Notes: generated by a model not told the origin, from the letters alone. Shown: positions 34,433 through 43,070, counted from the stretch's first letter. The stretch: DNA of 64,000 nucleotides from an uncultured Prevotellaceae bacterium (GCA_902782305.1 CACZMV010000010.1:1-64000), one strand, 5' to 3'. Numbers and translations: made by a program.

Positions 34433-35197
34433 ATGAAACGGTTTTATCTATTATTTCTCATTTCTCTGTTCTCTGTTCTCATTTCCTATGCTCAGGTGGG
34501 TGAGTATCGTACCGACTTGGCTATAGGTGTCAATGGGGGCTACATGATGAGTTCTGTAGGCTTTGTGCCTGAGGTTCCTCAGAAGCAGTTGGGAGGTATG
34601 ACGGGTGGTCTTACCATTCGCTATACTTGTGAGAAATATTTCCAAAGCATCTGTGCCATTGTTGCTGAGGTAAACATCGCACAGACGGGTTGGAAAGAGA
34701 ATATCATGGACATAGACAATCAGCCCGTTTATTATGAGGGCGATGATGCGAAGACTAATCCGTTGTCGTATGAGCGCCATATGACCTATGTGCAGATTCC
34801 CTTGATGGCTCGATTAGGGTGGGGACGAGAGCGCAAAGGCTTGCAGGGCTTTATCCAATTGGGTCCGCAGTTAGGTCTTTTTATGAACGAATCCACCAAG
34901 ACCAACCTTGTGCCAGGATTGGATACTAAGACAGACCGCTCTTCAAAGGTGGTGGCACAGGATACGATGGCTGTCGAGCGTAAGTTCGACTATGGCATTG
35001 CTGTAGGTGGTGGCATTGAGTTCTCCCATCCTAAAGTAGGCCACTTCATCGTGGAGGGTCGCTACTATTATGGCTTGGGCGATATCTTCAAGAATTCAAA
35101 GAGCGACTTCTTCGGACGCTCTAACTTCGGACAGATAGTCATTAAGGCGACCTACCTGTTCGATATCATCAAGACGAAAAATCCTAAAATAAAATAA
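34433..35197 (+). CDS. Outer-membrane beta-barrel protein (PorT/OmpA-barrel type)
   Basis: A 254-residue outer-membrane protein with signal peptide MKRFYLLFLISLFSVLISYA (cut after YAQ). The mature chain has alternating beta strands with repeated aromatic and Gly residues (IGVNGGYMMSS, TYVQIPLMARLGWG, GFIQLGPQLGLFMN, FIVEGRYYYGLGDIF) and a last strand FGQIVIKATYLFDI, typical of an 8- to 10-strand barrel. It resembles the PorT family of type IX secretion, but that assignment is weak. The hydrophobic core of the signal peptide is encoded by five degenerate heptamers. The gap to the LysM gene is 6 bases. Confidence 0.75.
   Translation: MKRFYLLFLISLFSVLISYAQVGEYRTDLAIGVNGGYMMSSVGFVPEVPQKQLGGMTGGLTIRYTCEKYFQSICAIVAEVNIAQTGWKENIMDIDNQPVYYEGDDAKTNPLSYERHMTYVQIPLMARLGWGRERKGLQGFIQLGPQLGLFMNESTKTNLVPGLDTKTDRSSKVVAQDTMAVERKFDYGIAVGGGIEFSHPKVGHFIVEGRYYYGLGDIFKNSKSDFFGRSNFGQIVIKATYLFDIIKTKNPKIK
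34454..34488. repeat. Degenerate heptamer array inside a signal peptide
   Basis: Five 7-base units TTTCTCA, TTTCTCT, GTTCTCT, GTTCTCA, TTTCCTA encode FLISLFSVLISY. They belong to the same heptamer family as the intergenic arrays at 6852 and 19118, but have diverged. Confidence 0.6.
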
Positions 35198-35205
35198 TTA
35201 CAACT

Positions 35206-36735
35206 ATGTTCGAGAATCAACCGAAAGGTCTATTTGCGTTGGCATTGGCCAACACGGGCGAGCGTTTTGGTTATTACACCATGCTTGCTGTTTTCGCTTT
35301 GTTCCTGAGAGCCAACTATGGATTGTCTCCCGCTTTGGCAGGCACCATCTATAGTGCGTTCCTCATGTTAGTTTATTTCTTCCCACTCATCGGTGGTATC
35401 ATGGCCGATAAGTTCGGCTTTGGTCGCATGGTGACTACGGGTATTATGATTATGTTCGCAGGCTATCTCCTGCTCTCTGTACCCCTGGGTGGCGACACCG
35501 TTGCTCTGGTAGTCATGCTGGCAGCTCTGTTGCTCATCGGCTTTGGTACAGGTCTGTTTAAGGGCAACCTGCAAGTCATGGTGGGCGACCTCTACAACGC
35601 CCCGCAGTATAAGGACAAGCGCGACTCTGGTTTCTCTATTTTCTACATGGCCATCAACATCGGTGCCTTGTTTGCACCTACCGCTGCCATTAAGATTAAG
35701 GAGTATGCAGAGACCTCTTTGGGCTATAGCTCTAACGATGCCTACCACTTCTCGTTTGCTGTGGCTTGTGCTTCGCTCATCCTGTCTATCGCCATCTATT
35801 ACATCTTCCGTTCTACCTTCCGTCATACTGAGGGTGGTACGAAGAAAACTGCTGCTGCCGATGCTGCTCCTGTAGAAGAGCTCTCTAAGGAAGAAACCAA
35901 ACAGCGTATCGTGGCACTTTGCCTCGTCTTTGCTGTAGTTATCTTCTTCTGGATGGCTTTCCATCAGAACGGACTCTCTTTGACCTATTTTGCTGATGAG
36001 TTCACAGCCGATAGTGCTTCAGGTGTTCAGGCTATGTGCTTCAATGTTTGGAATCTGGTGGCTATTGTCTTCATTGTTTATGCAGGTTTCTCTCTGTTCC
36101 AGTCGAAGACCAGCAAGGGCAAGTTCATTTCTCTTATTGTTATTCTGGCTGCTCTTGCCTTCCTGTTCTTCCAGTATGATGGCGAGAAAGTGATTCCTGT
36201 TTCCGCTCCTATCTTCCAGCAGTTCAATCCCTTCTACGTGGTTGCGCTGACTCCTGTGTCCATGGCTATCTTTGGCGCTTTGGCTGCTAAGGGCAAAGAG
36301 CCTTCTGCTCCTCGCAAGATTGCCTATGGTATGATTGTCGCTGCTGTGGCCTATGCCCTGATGGCATTTGGTTCGTTCGGACTTCCTATGCCTCAGACGG
36401 AGATTGGTCCTGATGGCAATCCTATGGCTGTCCATGTGGCTGATGTCACCCCCAATCTGCTCATCTCTGTTTATCTCGTGCTGACCTTTGGCGAGCTGTT
36501 GCTGTCGCCTATGGGCATCTCGTTCGTATCGAAGGTTGCTCCTCCCAAGTACAAGGGCATGATGATGGGTGGCTGGTTTGTGGCTACTGCTATCGGCAAT
36601 CAGTTGGTAGTTGTTGGCGGACTCCTTTGGGGTGCTGTTCCCCTTTGGATTTGCTGGAGCGTCTTCCTGGGTGTTTGTCTCGTAGCAGCTATCTTCATGT
36701 TTGCTATGATGAAGCGCCTCGAGAAGGTTTGCTAA
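35206..36735 (+). CDS. POT-family proton-dependent peptide transporter
   Basis: A 509-residue MFS-fold membrane protein with 12-14 helices. The family's first-helix motif is seen as ANTGERFGYYTMLAVFALFL. The second is PLIGGIMADKFGFGRMVTTG, followed by GTGLFKGNLQVMVGDLY, IFYMAINIGALFAP, and LSPMGISFVSKVAPPKYKG. Members import di- and tripeptides with protons in the inner membrane, which suits an amino-acid-using gut or oral anaerobe. It follows the barrel gene by 8 bases. Confidence 0.9.
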   Translation: MFENQPKGLFALALANTGERFGYYTMLAVFALFLRANYGLSPALAGTIYSAFLMLVYFFPLIGGIMADKFGFGRMVTTGIMIMFAGYLLLSVPLGGDTVALVVMLAALLLIGFGTGLFKGNLQVMVGDLYNAPQYKDKRDSGFSIFYMAINIGALFAPTAAIKIKEYAETSLGYSSNDAYHFSFAVACASLILSIAIYYIFRSTFRHTEGGTKKTAAADAAPVEELSKEETKQRIVALCLVFAVVIFFWMAFHQNGLSLTYFADEFTADSASGVQAMCFNVWNLVAIVFIVYAGFSLFQSKTSKGKFISLIVILAALAFLFFQYDGEKVIPVSAPIFQQFNPFYVVALTPVSMAIFGALAAKGKEPSAPRKIAYGMIVAAVAYALMAFGSFGLPMPQTEIGPDGNPMAVHVADVTPNLLISVYLVLTFGELLLSPMGISFVSKVAPPKYKGMMMGGWFVATAIGNQLVVVGGLLWGAVPLWICWSVFLGVCLVAAIFMFAMMKRLEKVC

Positions 36736-36769
36736 TTAATAAATAGGTATATTATAAATAAGGTATAAG

Positions 36770-38176
36770 GTGAGTTTTATCCCCTTTCTGGTACTCATCG
36801 TACTCATCACGTGTTGCGTTACCGTCTTCGGTAACGCAACATTAGATGGTGCCTCACAGGTCTCGCTGATGGTAGCCTCTGCGGTCAGCGTGCTGGTGGG
36901 TCATTTCTCGAAGCGCCTGAAATGGGAGAATCTGGAGAAGGAGGTTACCGATAAGATAGCCAGCTGTACCCCTGCCATCATTATCCTCTTGCTTATTGGT
37001 GCCATTGGAGGCACGTGGATGGTCTCAGGCATTGTGCCCACCATGATTTATTATGGTATGCAGATCATTCGTCCTGAGGTGTTCCTCGTCAGCAGCAGTT
37101 TGCTTTGCGCATTGGTCAGCTTGATGATTGGCTCGTCGTGGACTACCGTTGCCACCATCGGTCTCGCCCTGATGGGCATTGGCAAGGCACACGGGTTCGA
37201 CGATGGATGGATAGCAGGCTCTATCATCACGGGTGCGTATTTTGGCGACAAGCTCTCACCGCTTTCCGATACCACAGTGTTGGCTTCCAGTGTGTCTGGC
37301 ACCCCTCTGTTTACGCATATCCGCTATATGCTCTACACCACGGTGCCTACGTTCTGCATCTCACTTGCCATCTTTCTGATTGCAGGTTTCACCATGGATG
37401 TGTCTAGTCATGGCTCCGTCAATGAGTTTATGGAGGGCCTGCAGCATACCTTCGTTATTTCTCCTTGGTTGCTCATTGTGCCCGTGTTGACGGGCGTCAT
37501 GATTTCCCGTCGCTGGCCTTCGATGGTGGTGCTTTTCCTGGCTATCCTTCTGGCTGTCGTTGTGGCCTTGCTGGTACAGTCTGATTTGGTTGCAGCCATT
37601 TCAAGCAAATCAACAGGACTGCCTTATGTGGATATGTACGAAGGTATGATGCGTATTTGCTATGGCAGTACGGAAATCGAGACGGGCAATGCGGTACTCA
37701 ACGAATTGGTTCATACCAGTGGTATGTCGGGCATGATGCCTACCATCTGGCTCATCATCTGTGCCCAGACCTTTGGAGGAGCCTTGACAGCTACGGGCCA
37801 GTTGCAAGACTTGATGCGCCTTGTGCTTCGCTTTGCCAAGGGCGCAGCTTCACTCGTGGCGTCTACTGTTGGTACAGCTATTTTCTGCAACATCGCCACA
37901 GCCGATCAGTACCTTTCCATCATGCTTTCCAGCTCGATGTTTAAGGATACTTTCCAAAAATTGGGCTATGAGCCCCGATTGTTAAGTCGTTCGTGCGAGG
38001 ATGGTGCTACCGTTACCTCCGTTCTTGTGCCTTGGAACACCTGTGGACTTACGCAAAGCACTGTGCTTGGTGTTGCCACCCTGACCTATCTTCCCTATTG
38101 TTTCTTTAACTATCTCTCGCCACTGATGAGCATCTTTATAGCTTCCATCGGGTGGAGAATCTTCAGGCGTAAATGA
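36770..38176 (+). CDS. nhaC: NhaC-family Na+/H+ antiporter
   Basis: A 468-residue membrane protein with about 11 helices. The signature GAYFGDKLSPLSDTTVLASS is the NhaC hallmark, with TPAIIILLLIGAIGGTWMVS and ALVSLMIGSSWTTVATIGLA earlier. It exchanges Na+ for H+. The start is a GTG at 36770; no in-frame ATG precedes it after the last stop. A strong hairpin lies within codons 14-25. It is 34 bases after the peptide transporter and overlaps the next gene by ATGA. Confidence 0.88.
   Translation: MSFIPFLVLIVLITCCVTVFGNATLDGASQVSLMVASAVSVLVGHFSKRLKWENLEKEVTDKIASCTPAIIILLLIGAIGGTWMVSGIVPTMIYYGMQIIRPEVFLVSSSLLCALVSLMIGSSWTTVATIGLALMGIGKAHGFDDGWIAGSIITGAYFGDKLSPLSDTTVLASSVSGTPLFTHIRYMLYTTVPTFCISLAIFLIAGFTMDVSSHGSVNEFMEGLQHTFVISPWLLIVPVLTGVMISRRWPSMVVLFLAILLAVVVALLVQSDLVAAISSKSTGLPYVDMYEGMMRICYGSTEIETGNAVLNELVHTSGMSGMMPTIWLIICAQTFGGALTATGQLQDLMRLVLRFAKGAASLVASTVGTAIFCNIATADQYLSIMLSSSMFKDTFQKLGYEPRLLSRSCEDGATVTSVLVPWNTCGLTQSTVLGVATLTYLPYCFFNYLSPLMSIFIASIGWRIFRRK
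36811..36842 (+). promoter_or_regulatory. Strong hairpin in the 5' coding region of nhaC
   Basis: A perfect inverted repeat, arms 36812-36824 and 36829-36841 (13 bp) with a TCTT loop, begins 42 bases after the GTG start. No T-tract follows, so it is not a terminator. It could slow or control translation, or be a chance effect of codon choice. Confidence 0.5.
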
Positions 38177-39090
38177 TTCTTAGTCTATTACTTTCTGGCT
38201 TCTTGTCGCTTGTCGAGTTGAATTGCGAAAATCTATTCGATTGTCGCCACGATTCACTAAAACAGGATATAGAATGGACACCAGAAGGGCAACGAAAGTG
38301 GACGCCAGGGCGCTATTGGCGCAAACTGAACAATATCGGACAGGAGATTCTTTCTTGTCAGCAACAAGGAGTGCCCGACCTTGTGGCATTGGTTGAGGTG
38401 GAAAACGATTCGTGCCTTTTCGACCTCACCCGTCGTTCGCTATTGCGTGGTGCAGGCTATGAATACCTCATGACCCAGTCGCCCGACCTGCGAGGCATTG
38501 ATGTGGCATTGCTCTATCAACCCCTTTCCTTCCGTCCCATTTGCTATGACTACTTGCGTGTCAATCCCTTGGAGAATATGCGTCCCACTCGCGACATCCT
38601 TTATGTACAAGGCGAAGTGATAAGTGGCGACACCCTGCACGTCTTTGTTGTCCATGCTCCCAGTCGTTTTGGAGGCGAGAAAGCCACACGTCCCAATCGT
38701 CTGTTGGTGATGCAACGCCTTGTGGAAGCCATCCGTCTTTTGCCCCATGATGCCAAGGTTATTGTGGCTGGCGACTTTAACGACTATGCCGATAGCCCTT
38801 CACTTCTGTTCATGCAGGAAAATGGGCTCTATAACATGACTCACCAAGCCCAAGGCACTCATGGCGCAATGGGTACCTACCGTTACGAAGGTCAGTGGCG
38901 CAGCATTGACCATGTGTTGGTTTCTCGTGCCCTGTGCGATTCCGTCTCGCAGACCTACGTCAACGATTCCCCCTTCCTCCTTCAGGAAGACAAGAAATAT
39001 GGAGGAGTGAAACCCCTTCGCACCTTTAATGGTTTGCGCTATCAGCGTGGCTTCAGCGACCATCTTCCTTTGGTTGTGCGTTTCCAGTAG
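38173..39090 (+). CDS. Endonuclease/exonuclease/phosphatase-family protein
   Basis: A 305-residue protein with the EEP fold. The motifs are LVELNCENLFD near the start, LVALVEVEND (metal Glu), LRGIDVALLYQP, FVVHAPSRFGG, VIVAGDFNDYADSP and a final GFSDHLPLVVRF with the catalytic Asp-His. The N-terminus MILSLLLSGFLSL is short and hydrophobic, so it may be exported. Substrates in this family range from DNA to phospholipids and sugar phosphates and cannot be told. The ATGA overlap couples it to nhaC. Confidence 0.8.
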   Translation: MILSLLLSGFLSLVELNCENLFDCRHDSLKQDIEWTPEGQRKWTPGRYWRKLNNIGQEILSCQQQGVPDLVALVEVENDSCLFDLTRRSLLRGAGYEYLMTQSPDLRGIDVALLYQPLSFRPICYDYLRVNPLENMRPTRDILYVQGEVISGDTLHVFVVHAPSRFGGEKATRPNRLLVMQRLVEAIRLLPHDAKVIVAGDFNDYADSPSLLFMQENGLYNMTHQAQGTHGAMGTYRYEGQWRSIDHVLVSRALCDSVSQTYVNDSPFLLQEDKKYGGVKPLRTFNGLRYQRGFSDHLPLVVRFQ

Positions 39091-39154
39091 AGTCCCTTTT
39101 GATGAGTTTTCTTCTTTTTTTGCCTACAAAACACAATTTATTATTTTTTTTTCC

Positions 39155-39163
39155 TATCTTTGC
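39155..39163 (+). promoter_or_regulatory. -7 element upstream of the ion-channel gene
   Basis: TATCTTTGC, 21 bases before the ATG at 39185. Confidence 0.7.
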
Positions 39164-39184
39164 AACGTATTCAAATCATTGCTT

Positions 39185-39937
39185 ATGACTATAAGGGAAC
39201 AAATCAGGGAAATAATAGAACCGAGGAATGAGAGCATCTATTCTCGTCTGTACGACTGGACCATGCTGTCTGCTATCGTCATTGGCATTCTGCCTTTGAT
39301 GTTCAGGGGACATCACATGGTATTTTTCTATTTCGACTTATTCTCAGGGTTCTGCTTCATCATTGATTATCTGCTTCGATGGATAACTGCCGACGTGCGC
39401 TACAAACACAATCGGGCTCTGGCATTCTTGATTTACCCCTTCACCCCTATGGCTATTATTGACTTGTTGTCTATCTTGCCAACCTTCAATATGCTCAGTC
39501 CCACCTTCAAGGTGGCTCGTGTGTCGCGCCTGCTCCGCTTGCTTCGCGTCATCAAGATTATTCGCTATTATGAGCCCTTGGAGATTATCATAGCCGTGAT
39601 TCGTCGCCAGAGTCGAATCCTCTGGACCGTATTCTCATTGGCAATATTCTATATCTTCATCACAGCCCTCATCATGTTCAATGCTGAGGAAGACATCAAT
39701 CCTGAAACGGGTCAATACCTCTTCACTACTTTCTTCGATGCTTTCTATTGGGCAGCTTGTACCCTAACCACTGTAGGTTACGGCGACCTGTATCCCATAT
39801 CAAATATCGGTCGTGTCATCAGCATCATTTCGTCTATGGTGGGCATTGCCATCATCGCCCTGCCTTCCGGTATTGTGACTGCTGGCTATATCGACGAACT
39901 GAAGAGTCGTAAGGACAAGGATTCAGAGTCAAAATAG
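39185..39937 (+). CDS. Voltage-gated potassium-type ion channel
   Basis: A 250-residue six-helix channel. The ATG at 39185 is chosen over a longer upstream frame because it follows the promoter element and gives a normal cytoplasmic N-terminus (MTIREQIREIIEPRN). The S4 sensor has regularly spaced Arg (VARVSRLLRLLRVIKIIRYY), and the selectivity filter is TLTTVGYGDLYP, which indicates K+. S6 contains GIAIIALPSGIVTAGY. Length fits the KvAP-like bacterial family. Confidence 0.92.
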   Translation: MTIREQIREIIEPRNESIYSRLYDWTMLSAIVIGILPLMFRGHHMVFFYFDLFSGFCFIIDYLLRWITADVRYKHNRALAFLIYPFTPMAIIDLLSILPTFNMLSPTFKVARVSRLLRLLRVIKIIRYYEPLEIIIAVIRRQSRILWTVFSLAIFYIFITALIMFNAEEDINPETGQYLFTTFFDAFYWAACTLTTVGYGDLYPISNIGRVISIISSMVGIAIIALPSGIVTAGYIDELKSRKDKDSESK

Positions 39938-39945
39938 AGAATTTC

Positions 39946-40031
39946 AAAAGATACTCACCATACTCACCCGCGAGAGTCCCAGTGTACATAGGCTTTTCTG
40001 GCCACTTGGGTGAGTATGGTGAGTGTCTTTT
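39946..40031. repeat. 24-bp inverted repeat (ACTCACC-rich), possibly also a terminator
   Basis: Arms at 39946-39969 and 40008-40031 match at 23 of 24 positions (left ATACTCACCATACTCACC, right GGTGAGTATGGTGAGTGT), with a 38-base centre. Each arm itself contains a direct repeat of ATACTCACC. A T-rich run follows the right arm. It could end transcription of the channel gene or be an interspersed repeat. Confidence 0.75.
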
Positions 40032-40128
40032 TAATTCTCCATTTTCAATTAAGAGCCTACTCATGTCACACTAGCTGGCACGGTGTGATGATACTATTTC
40101 CAAATGAAAAGATGAAAACGTCAAGTCT

Positions 40129-40278
40129 TTCTTTCCATACCCAAACCAAATATTTTCCATAGAACACAATGTGCAAAAAATTATAACCTATTGATTTATA
40201 AACACTTCAGCCTTATTCCGTTTTTCTTATTTTCCATGAGCATCTGATACAACGTAAGAGAAATAGTTGTAACTTTGC
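40129..40278 (+). promoter_or_regulatory. Upstream region with TTTCCATA motifs and -7 element
   Basis: The -7 element TAACTTTGC is at 40270-40278, 16 bases before the ATG. Upstream the segment TCTTTCCATACCC and further copies of TTTCCATA/G are shared with the region before the methyltransferase gene (42896-43031), in similar order and spacing. These motifs are candidate operators. Confidence 0.55.
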
Positions 40279-40294
40279 ATCAAAATCAACAACT

Positions 40295-41674
40295 ATGCAG
40301 ACAAAGACGTTGTATATATTCTTTTTAATCGTTTTGCTGATGGCTTGCAGTCAGCAGGACCCCAATTCACAGACAGCAGCAAGTTGTCTGGCAGAAGCGG
40401 AGGCAGCTTTGGCTAACGATAGCATTCGACAGGGTGAGACCCTGCTGCGAAAGACCATACATTTGGCTGAAGTTTCTGAGGATTGGCATACCGATTATAT
40501 TGCATACCAACGATTGGCAGAGGCTTTGTCGCAGAGCAACCCTGAGGAGGCGTTGCGACTGATGAAGCAAGCCCTGACAATCTACAAACAGCATCCTGAC
40601 GATGAGCACAATTATGTTATCCTGCTCGACTATGCAGGCACCTTCGCAGCACAATTAGCTTTTATCAACGAGGGACCATTTGACGAAGCACTCGATTTCA
40701 TCCATCGTGCATACGATATAGCCAAGAAAAACCAAATGAACGACATGATGTGCCAGACGCTTACTAGTCTTGCGAACATCGCATGGGCCAAAGAAGACTA
40801 TCGTCAGGCACTAGACTATGCTCATCAGGCAGAAGCTGTGGCGACTGACGAGCTACGATCTGGCACACTACAGGTGATCGCTCGCAGTTACCTCAGCCTC
40901 AACATGCTCGATTCAGCAGAAACCGTCTATCGGAAGATTCTTCCTGGCGATGATGTCCATCTAGCATACATTGTACAGAGCAATCTCGCTAAGATTGCGC
41001 TTCGACGTATGGGGACCATTCAAGTGGAGGACAGCGTGGCTGAAGCTTTCGACAAAGTGGAAGACATCTATTATAAGGCTCTTGAGCAGAAAGACGAGTA
41101 CTATCAAGAGACGCTGCGACAGGAAATGGAGAACCAGCGACTGGAGTACCGTTCACAAATGTACGCACGTACATTATTTATTGGTATTATTGCATCGCTC
41201 ATTGTCATTTCAGCGATGATGCTGGTAATTCGATATAGGATGCAGGCACAACGCCAAGAGAAACAACAACTCCAGCAGGAGGCAAAGCACCACAAGGCTC
41301 AACTACATCAGGCTAACGAAGTGATAGTATTCCTACAGAACTTCATTCTCAAACGTACGGAGATAATGAAGAAACTCAACCAGCGCAGCGATTCGCTCAT
41401 TTATCTCAGTCCGCACGAGTGGAGCGAGATAGAGCGTACACTTGATGCCATCGACAACAACCGCTTTGCCAAACTTCGCGAGCAGTACCCCAACATGCAG
41501 GAAGACGACATCCACCTATGTCTGCTCACGCGTCTGGGCATTAGCAATCGCAACATCGGCAACATCTACTGCATCTCCATCTCTGCCGTTCAGCATCGTA
41601 AGCTTAAACTGAAGAAGGACGTGTTTGGAGAAAGTAATCCCGATGTTACGCTGGAGCAAATACTTACCAGATAA
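40295..41674 (+). CDS. TPR lipoprotein/membrane regulator with C-terminal LuxR-like HTH
   Basis: A 459-residue protein. The lipobox LMAC at residues 14-17 of the signal peptide (MQTKTLYIFFLIVLLMACSQ) predicts a lipoprotein or membrane anchor. TPR-like repeats fill about 30-265 (EEALRLMKQALTIYKQHP, YRQALDYAHQAEAVA). A transmembrane helix is at about 290-310 (LFIGIIASLIVISAMMLVI), then a coiled coil. The C-terminal part (about 375-459) is an HTH of the type found in Bacteroidetes TPR regulators: EDDIHLCLLTRLGISNRNIG then ISAVQHRKLKLKKDVFG. This suggests signalling from periplasmic TPRs to DNA. The next gene follows after 22 bases and may be a target or partner. Confidence 0.78.
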   Translation: MQTKTLYIFFLIVLLMACSQQDPNSQTAASCLAEAEAALANDSIRQGETLLRKTIHLAEVSEDWHTDYIAYQRLAEALSQSNPEEALRLMKQALTIYKQHPDDEHNYVILLDYAGTFAAQLAFINEGPFDEALDFIHRAYDIAKKNQMNDMMCQTLTSLANIAWAKEDYRQALDYAHQAEAVATDELRSGTLQVIARSYLSLNMLDSAETVYRKILPGDDVHLAYIVQSNLAKIALRRMGTIQVEDSVAEAFDKVEDIYYKALEQKDEYYQETLRQEMENQRLEYRSQMYARTLFIGIIASLIVISAMMLVIRYRMQAQRQEKQQLQQEAKHHKAQLHQANEVIVFLQNFILKRTEIMKKLNQRSDSLIYLSPHEWSEIERTLDAIDNNRFAKLREQYPNMQEDDIHLCLLTRLGISNRNIGNIYCISISAVQHRKLKLKKDVFGESNPDVTLEQILTR

Positions 41675-41696
41675 AGGAAAAAGTAAAAAGACAAAT

Positions 41697-42800
41697 ATGA
41701 AAAGAACATTACTACTTATTACATGTATGCTGGTATCATTGACTATGACACCACAGGTAGCCTATCGCCCATTTGTCGAAGACGGTAAGATCTGGAAGGT
41801 GGGAGGAAAAGACTCTGGTAATCCAGTGAAATATGTTGCTTACTATTATTTCGATGGCGATACCGTCATCGGTGGAAAGACCTGCAAGCAGATGATGTGC
41901 CAGCGGTATGTTAGCCCAGATTGTCCAAATAGTACGTATTATGATTATTGGGCACAGCTACCTTCCCTGAGCAAAGTAGGAGTTTGGTACGAAGAGGACA
42001 AGAAAGTGTATGTTTGCAGAGAGGGAACACAGGGTATGGAGATGTTGTATGATTTCTCTCTTGAAGCCAACGACACCTTGATTCTCAATAGTTATCAACC
42101 TTCTTATATTGTAGGGCCGAAGCAGACTGGAGGATTAAAAGGCTTTAAGGGCGTTTATAGAGATATTATGATTCGTGGCCAAGATAATTACATTACTACT
42201 TGGTTGGAAGGTGTCGGAGGTATTGACGGTCCGCTCAGAAATGTATATCCTGAAAATGAAAGTGATCCGCAGTTCCTGATGTCATGTTCTGTTGGTGATG
42301 AAGTTATCTACCTTAACGACGAATATAAGGATGGAGCTACACCTGAAAGATTGAACGCACCCAAGCAACGCTTAGACTTCACCCATATCATCAAGACTAA
42401 GCCTAAAGCACCGATGAAGAGAAGTGCTGAGCAACCACTATATGGTGAATACAACAACCAACAGTTAGGTATCAACCTCGACCCGCTTGACGAAGCCTAC
42501 ATGATACGCATAACTGACGAATCAGGTAAAGCCATCTACGAGAAAACCATCAACGCAGGTAACATCGTGGCCCTCAGCATTGATATCTCTGACTACCCCA
42601 AAGACCGTTATACCGTAACTATAGAGAATAGCTTTGAGTCATTCACTGGACAATTCGATGCTAAAACAACAGGAATTATAGAAGTAATAAATAAGAAGCT
42701 TGAGGAAAAAGACGTTATCTACAACCTTCAAGGCCAACGTTTCTTTTTATTACAAAAGGGATTGAATATCGTTAATGGGCGTAAGGTTCTTGTAAAGTGA
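41697..42800 (+). CDS. Secreted protein with DUF3244-like domain and Prevotella-type C-terminal tail
   Basis: A 367-residue protein. The ATG at 41697 opens the signal peptide MKRTLLLITCMLVSLTMTPQ; the upstream frame overlaps the regulator gene and is not used. The N-terminal 220 residues match no family I recognise. Residues about 240-320 resemble DUF3244 (MIRITDESGKAIYEKTINAG and LSIDISDYPKDRYTVTIENS). The end NLQGQRFFLLQKGLNIVNGR followed by KVLVK matches the C-terminal tail seen on many secreted Prevotella proteins and is probably a type IX secretion signal. It is co-transcribed with the TPR/HTH regulator. Function unknown. Confidence 0.7.
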   Translation: MKRTLLLITCMLVSLTMTPQVAYRPFVEDGKIWKVGGKDSGNPVKYVAYYYFDGDTVIGGKTCKQMMCQRYVSPDCPNSTYYDYWAQLPSLSKVGVWYEEDKKVYVCREGTQGMEMLYDFSLEANDTLILNSYQPSYIVGPKQTGGLKGFKGVYRDIMIRGQDNYITTWLEGVGGIDGPLRNVYPENESDPQFLMSCSVGDEVIYLNDEYKDGATPERLNAPKQRLDFTHIIKTKPKAPMKRSAEQPLYGEYNNQQLGINLDPLDEAYMIRITDESGKAIYEKTINAGNIVALSIDISDYPKDRYTVTIENSFESFTGQFDAKTTGIIEVINKKLEEKDVIYNLQGQRFFLLQKGLNIVNGRKVLVK

Positions 42801-42824
42801 AACAAACTTTCGCAAGCGGAACTG

Positions 42825-42852
42825 ACTCCTTGTAAACTGGGAAACAAGGAGT
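42825..42852 (+). terminator. First hairpin after the secreted-protein gene
   Basis: ACTCCTTGT/ACAAGGAGT (42825-42833 and 42844-42852), without a strong T-tract. It may act together with the next hairpin. Confidence 0.45.
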
Positions 42853-42859
42853 TCTGTAC

Positions 42860-42898
42860 AACAGGTAAGCGAATTCGCTTACCTGTTATTCTTTTCTT
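42860..42898 (+). terminator. Intrinsic terminator formed by a 28-bp perfect palindrome
   Basis: AACAGGTAAGCGAA and its exact complement span 42860-42887 with no unpaired centre, followed by ATTCTTTTCTT. It is the strongest stem seen after the regulator/secreted-protein unit. Confidence 0.85.
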
Positions 42899-43031
42899 TC
42901 CATACCCCCATCCAATTTATTCCATATAACAGTATTCTTCCATATTATAATTATTTGTATTTTAGCTATTTACGATACTTACGTTTCCATGGCCGGCTAT
43001 CATTTCTTGCGAAATAATACCATAACTTTGC
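42896..43031 (+). promoter_or_regulatory. Upstream region with TTTCCATA motifs and -7 element before the methyltransferase
   Basis: TTTCCATA at 42897-42904, close variants at 42919 and 42937, TTTCCATG at 42984-42991, and the -7 element TAACTTTGC at 43023-43031. The arrangement mirrors that before the TPR/HTH regulator gene. Confidence 0.55.
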
Positions 43032-43070
43032 AGACAGTTTTATTTTTAACTCAAACATTGTTTATAGGAT

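Larger units (their letters stand above)
39938..40294. other. Non-coding gap between channel gene and TPR/HTH regulator
   Basis: A 357-base stretch without a convincing gene. It holds a 24-bp inverted repeat (39946-40031), a degenerate heptamer-like tail near 40032-40052, three TTTCCATA/G motifs (40133-40140 as TTCCATAC, 40154-40161 and 40231-40238), and the promoter at 40270. No RNA gene was recognised. Confidence 0.7.

Noticed and set aside
39029-39184. Longer N-terminus of the ion channel
   Set aside because: It covers the end of the preceding gene and the promoter; the ATG at 39185 fits better.
40053-40130. Small RNA gene in the gap before the TPR/HTH regulator
   Set aside because: Only a weak imperfect stem around CACAC/GTGTG; no promoter-terminator pair frames it.
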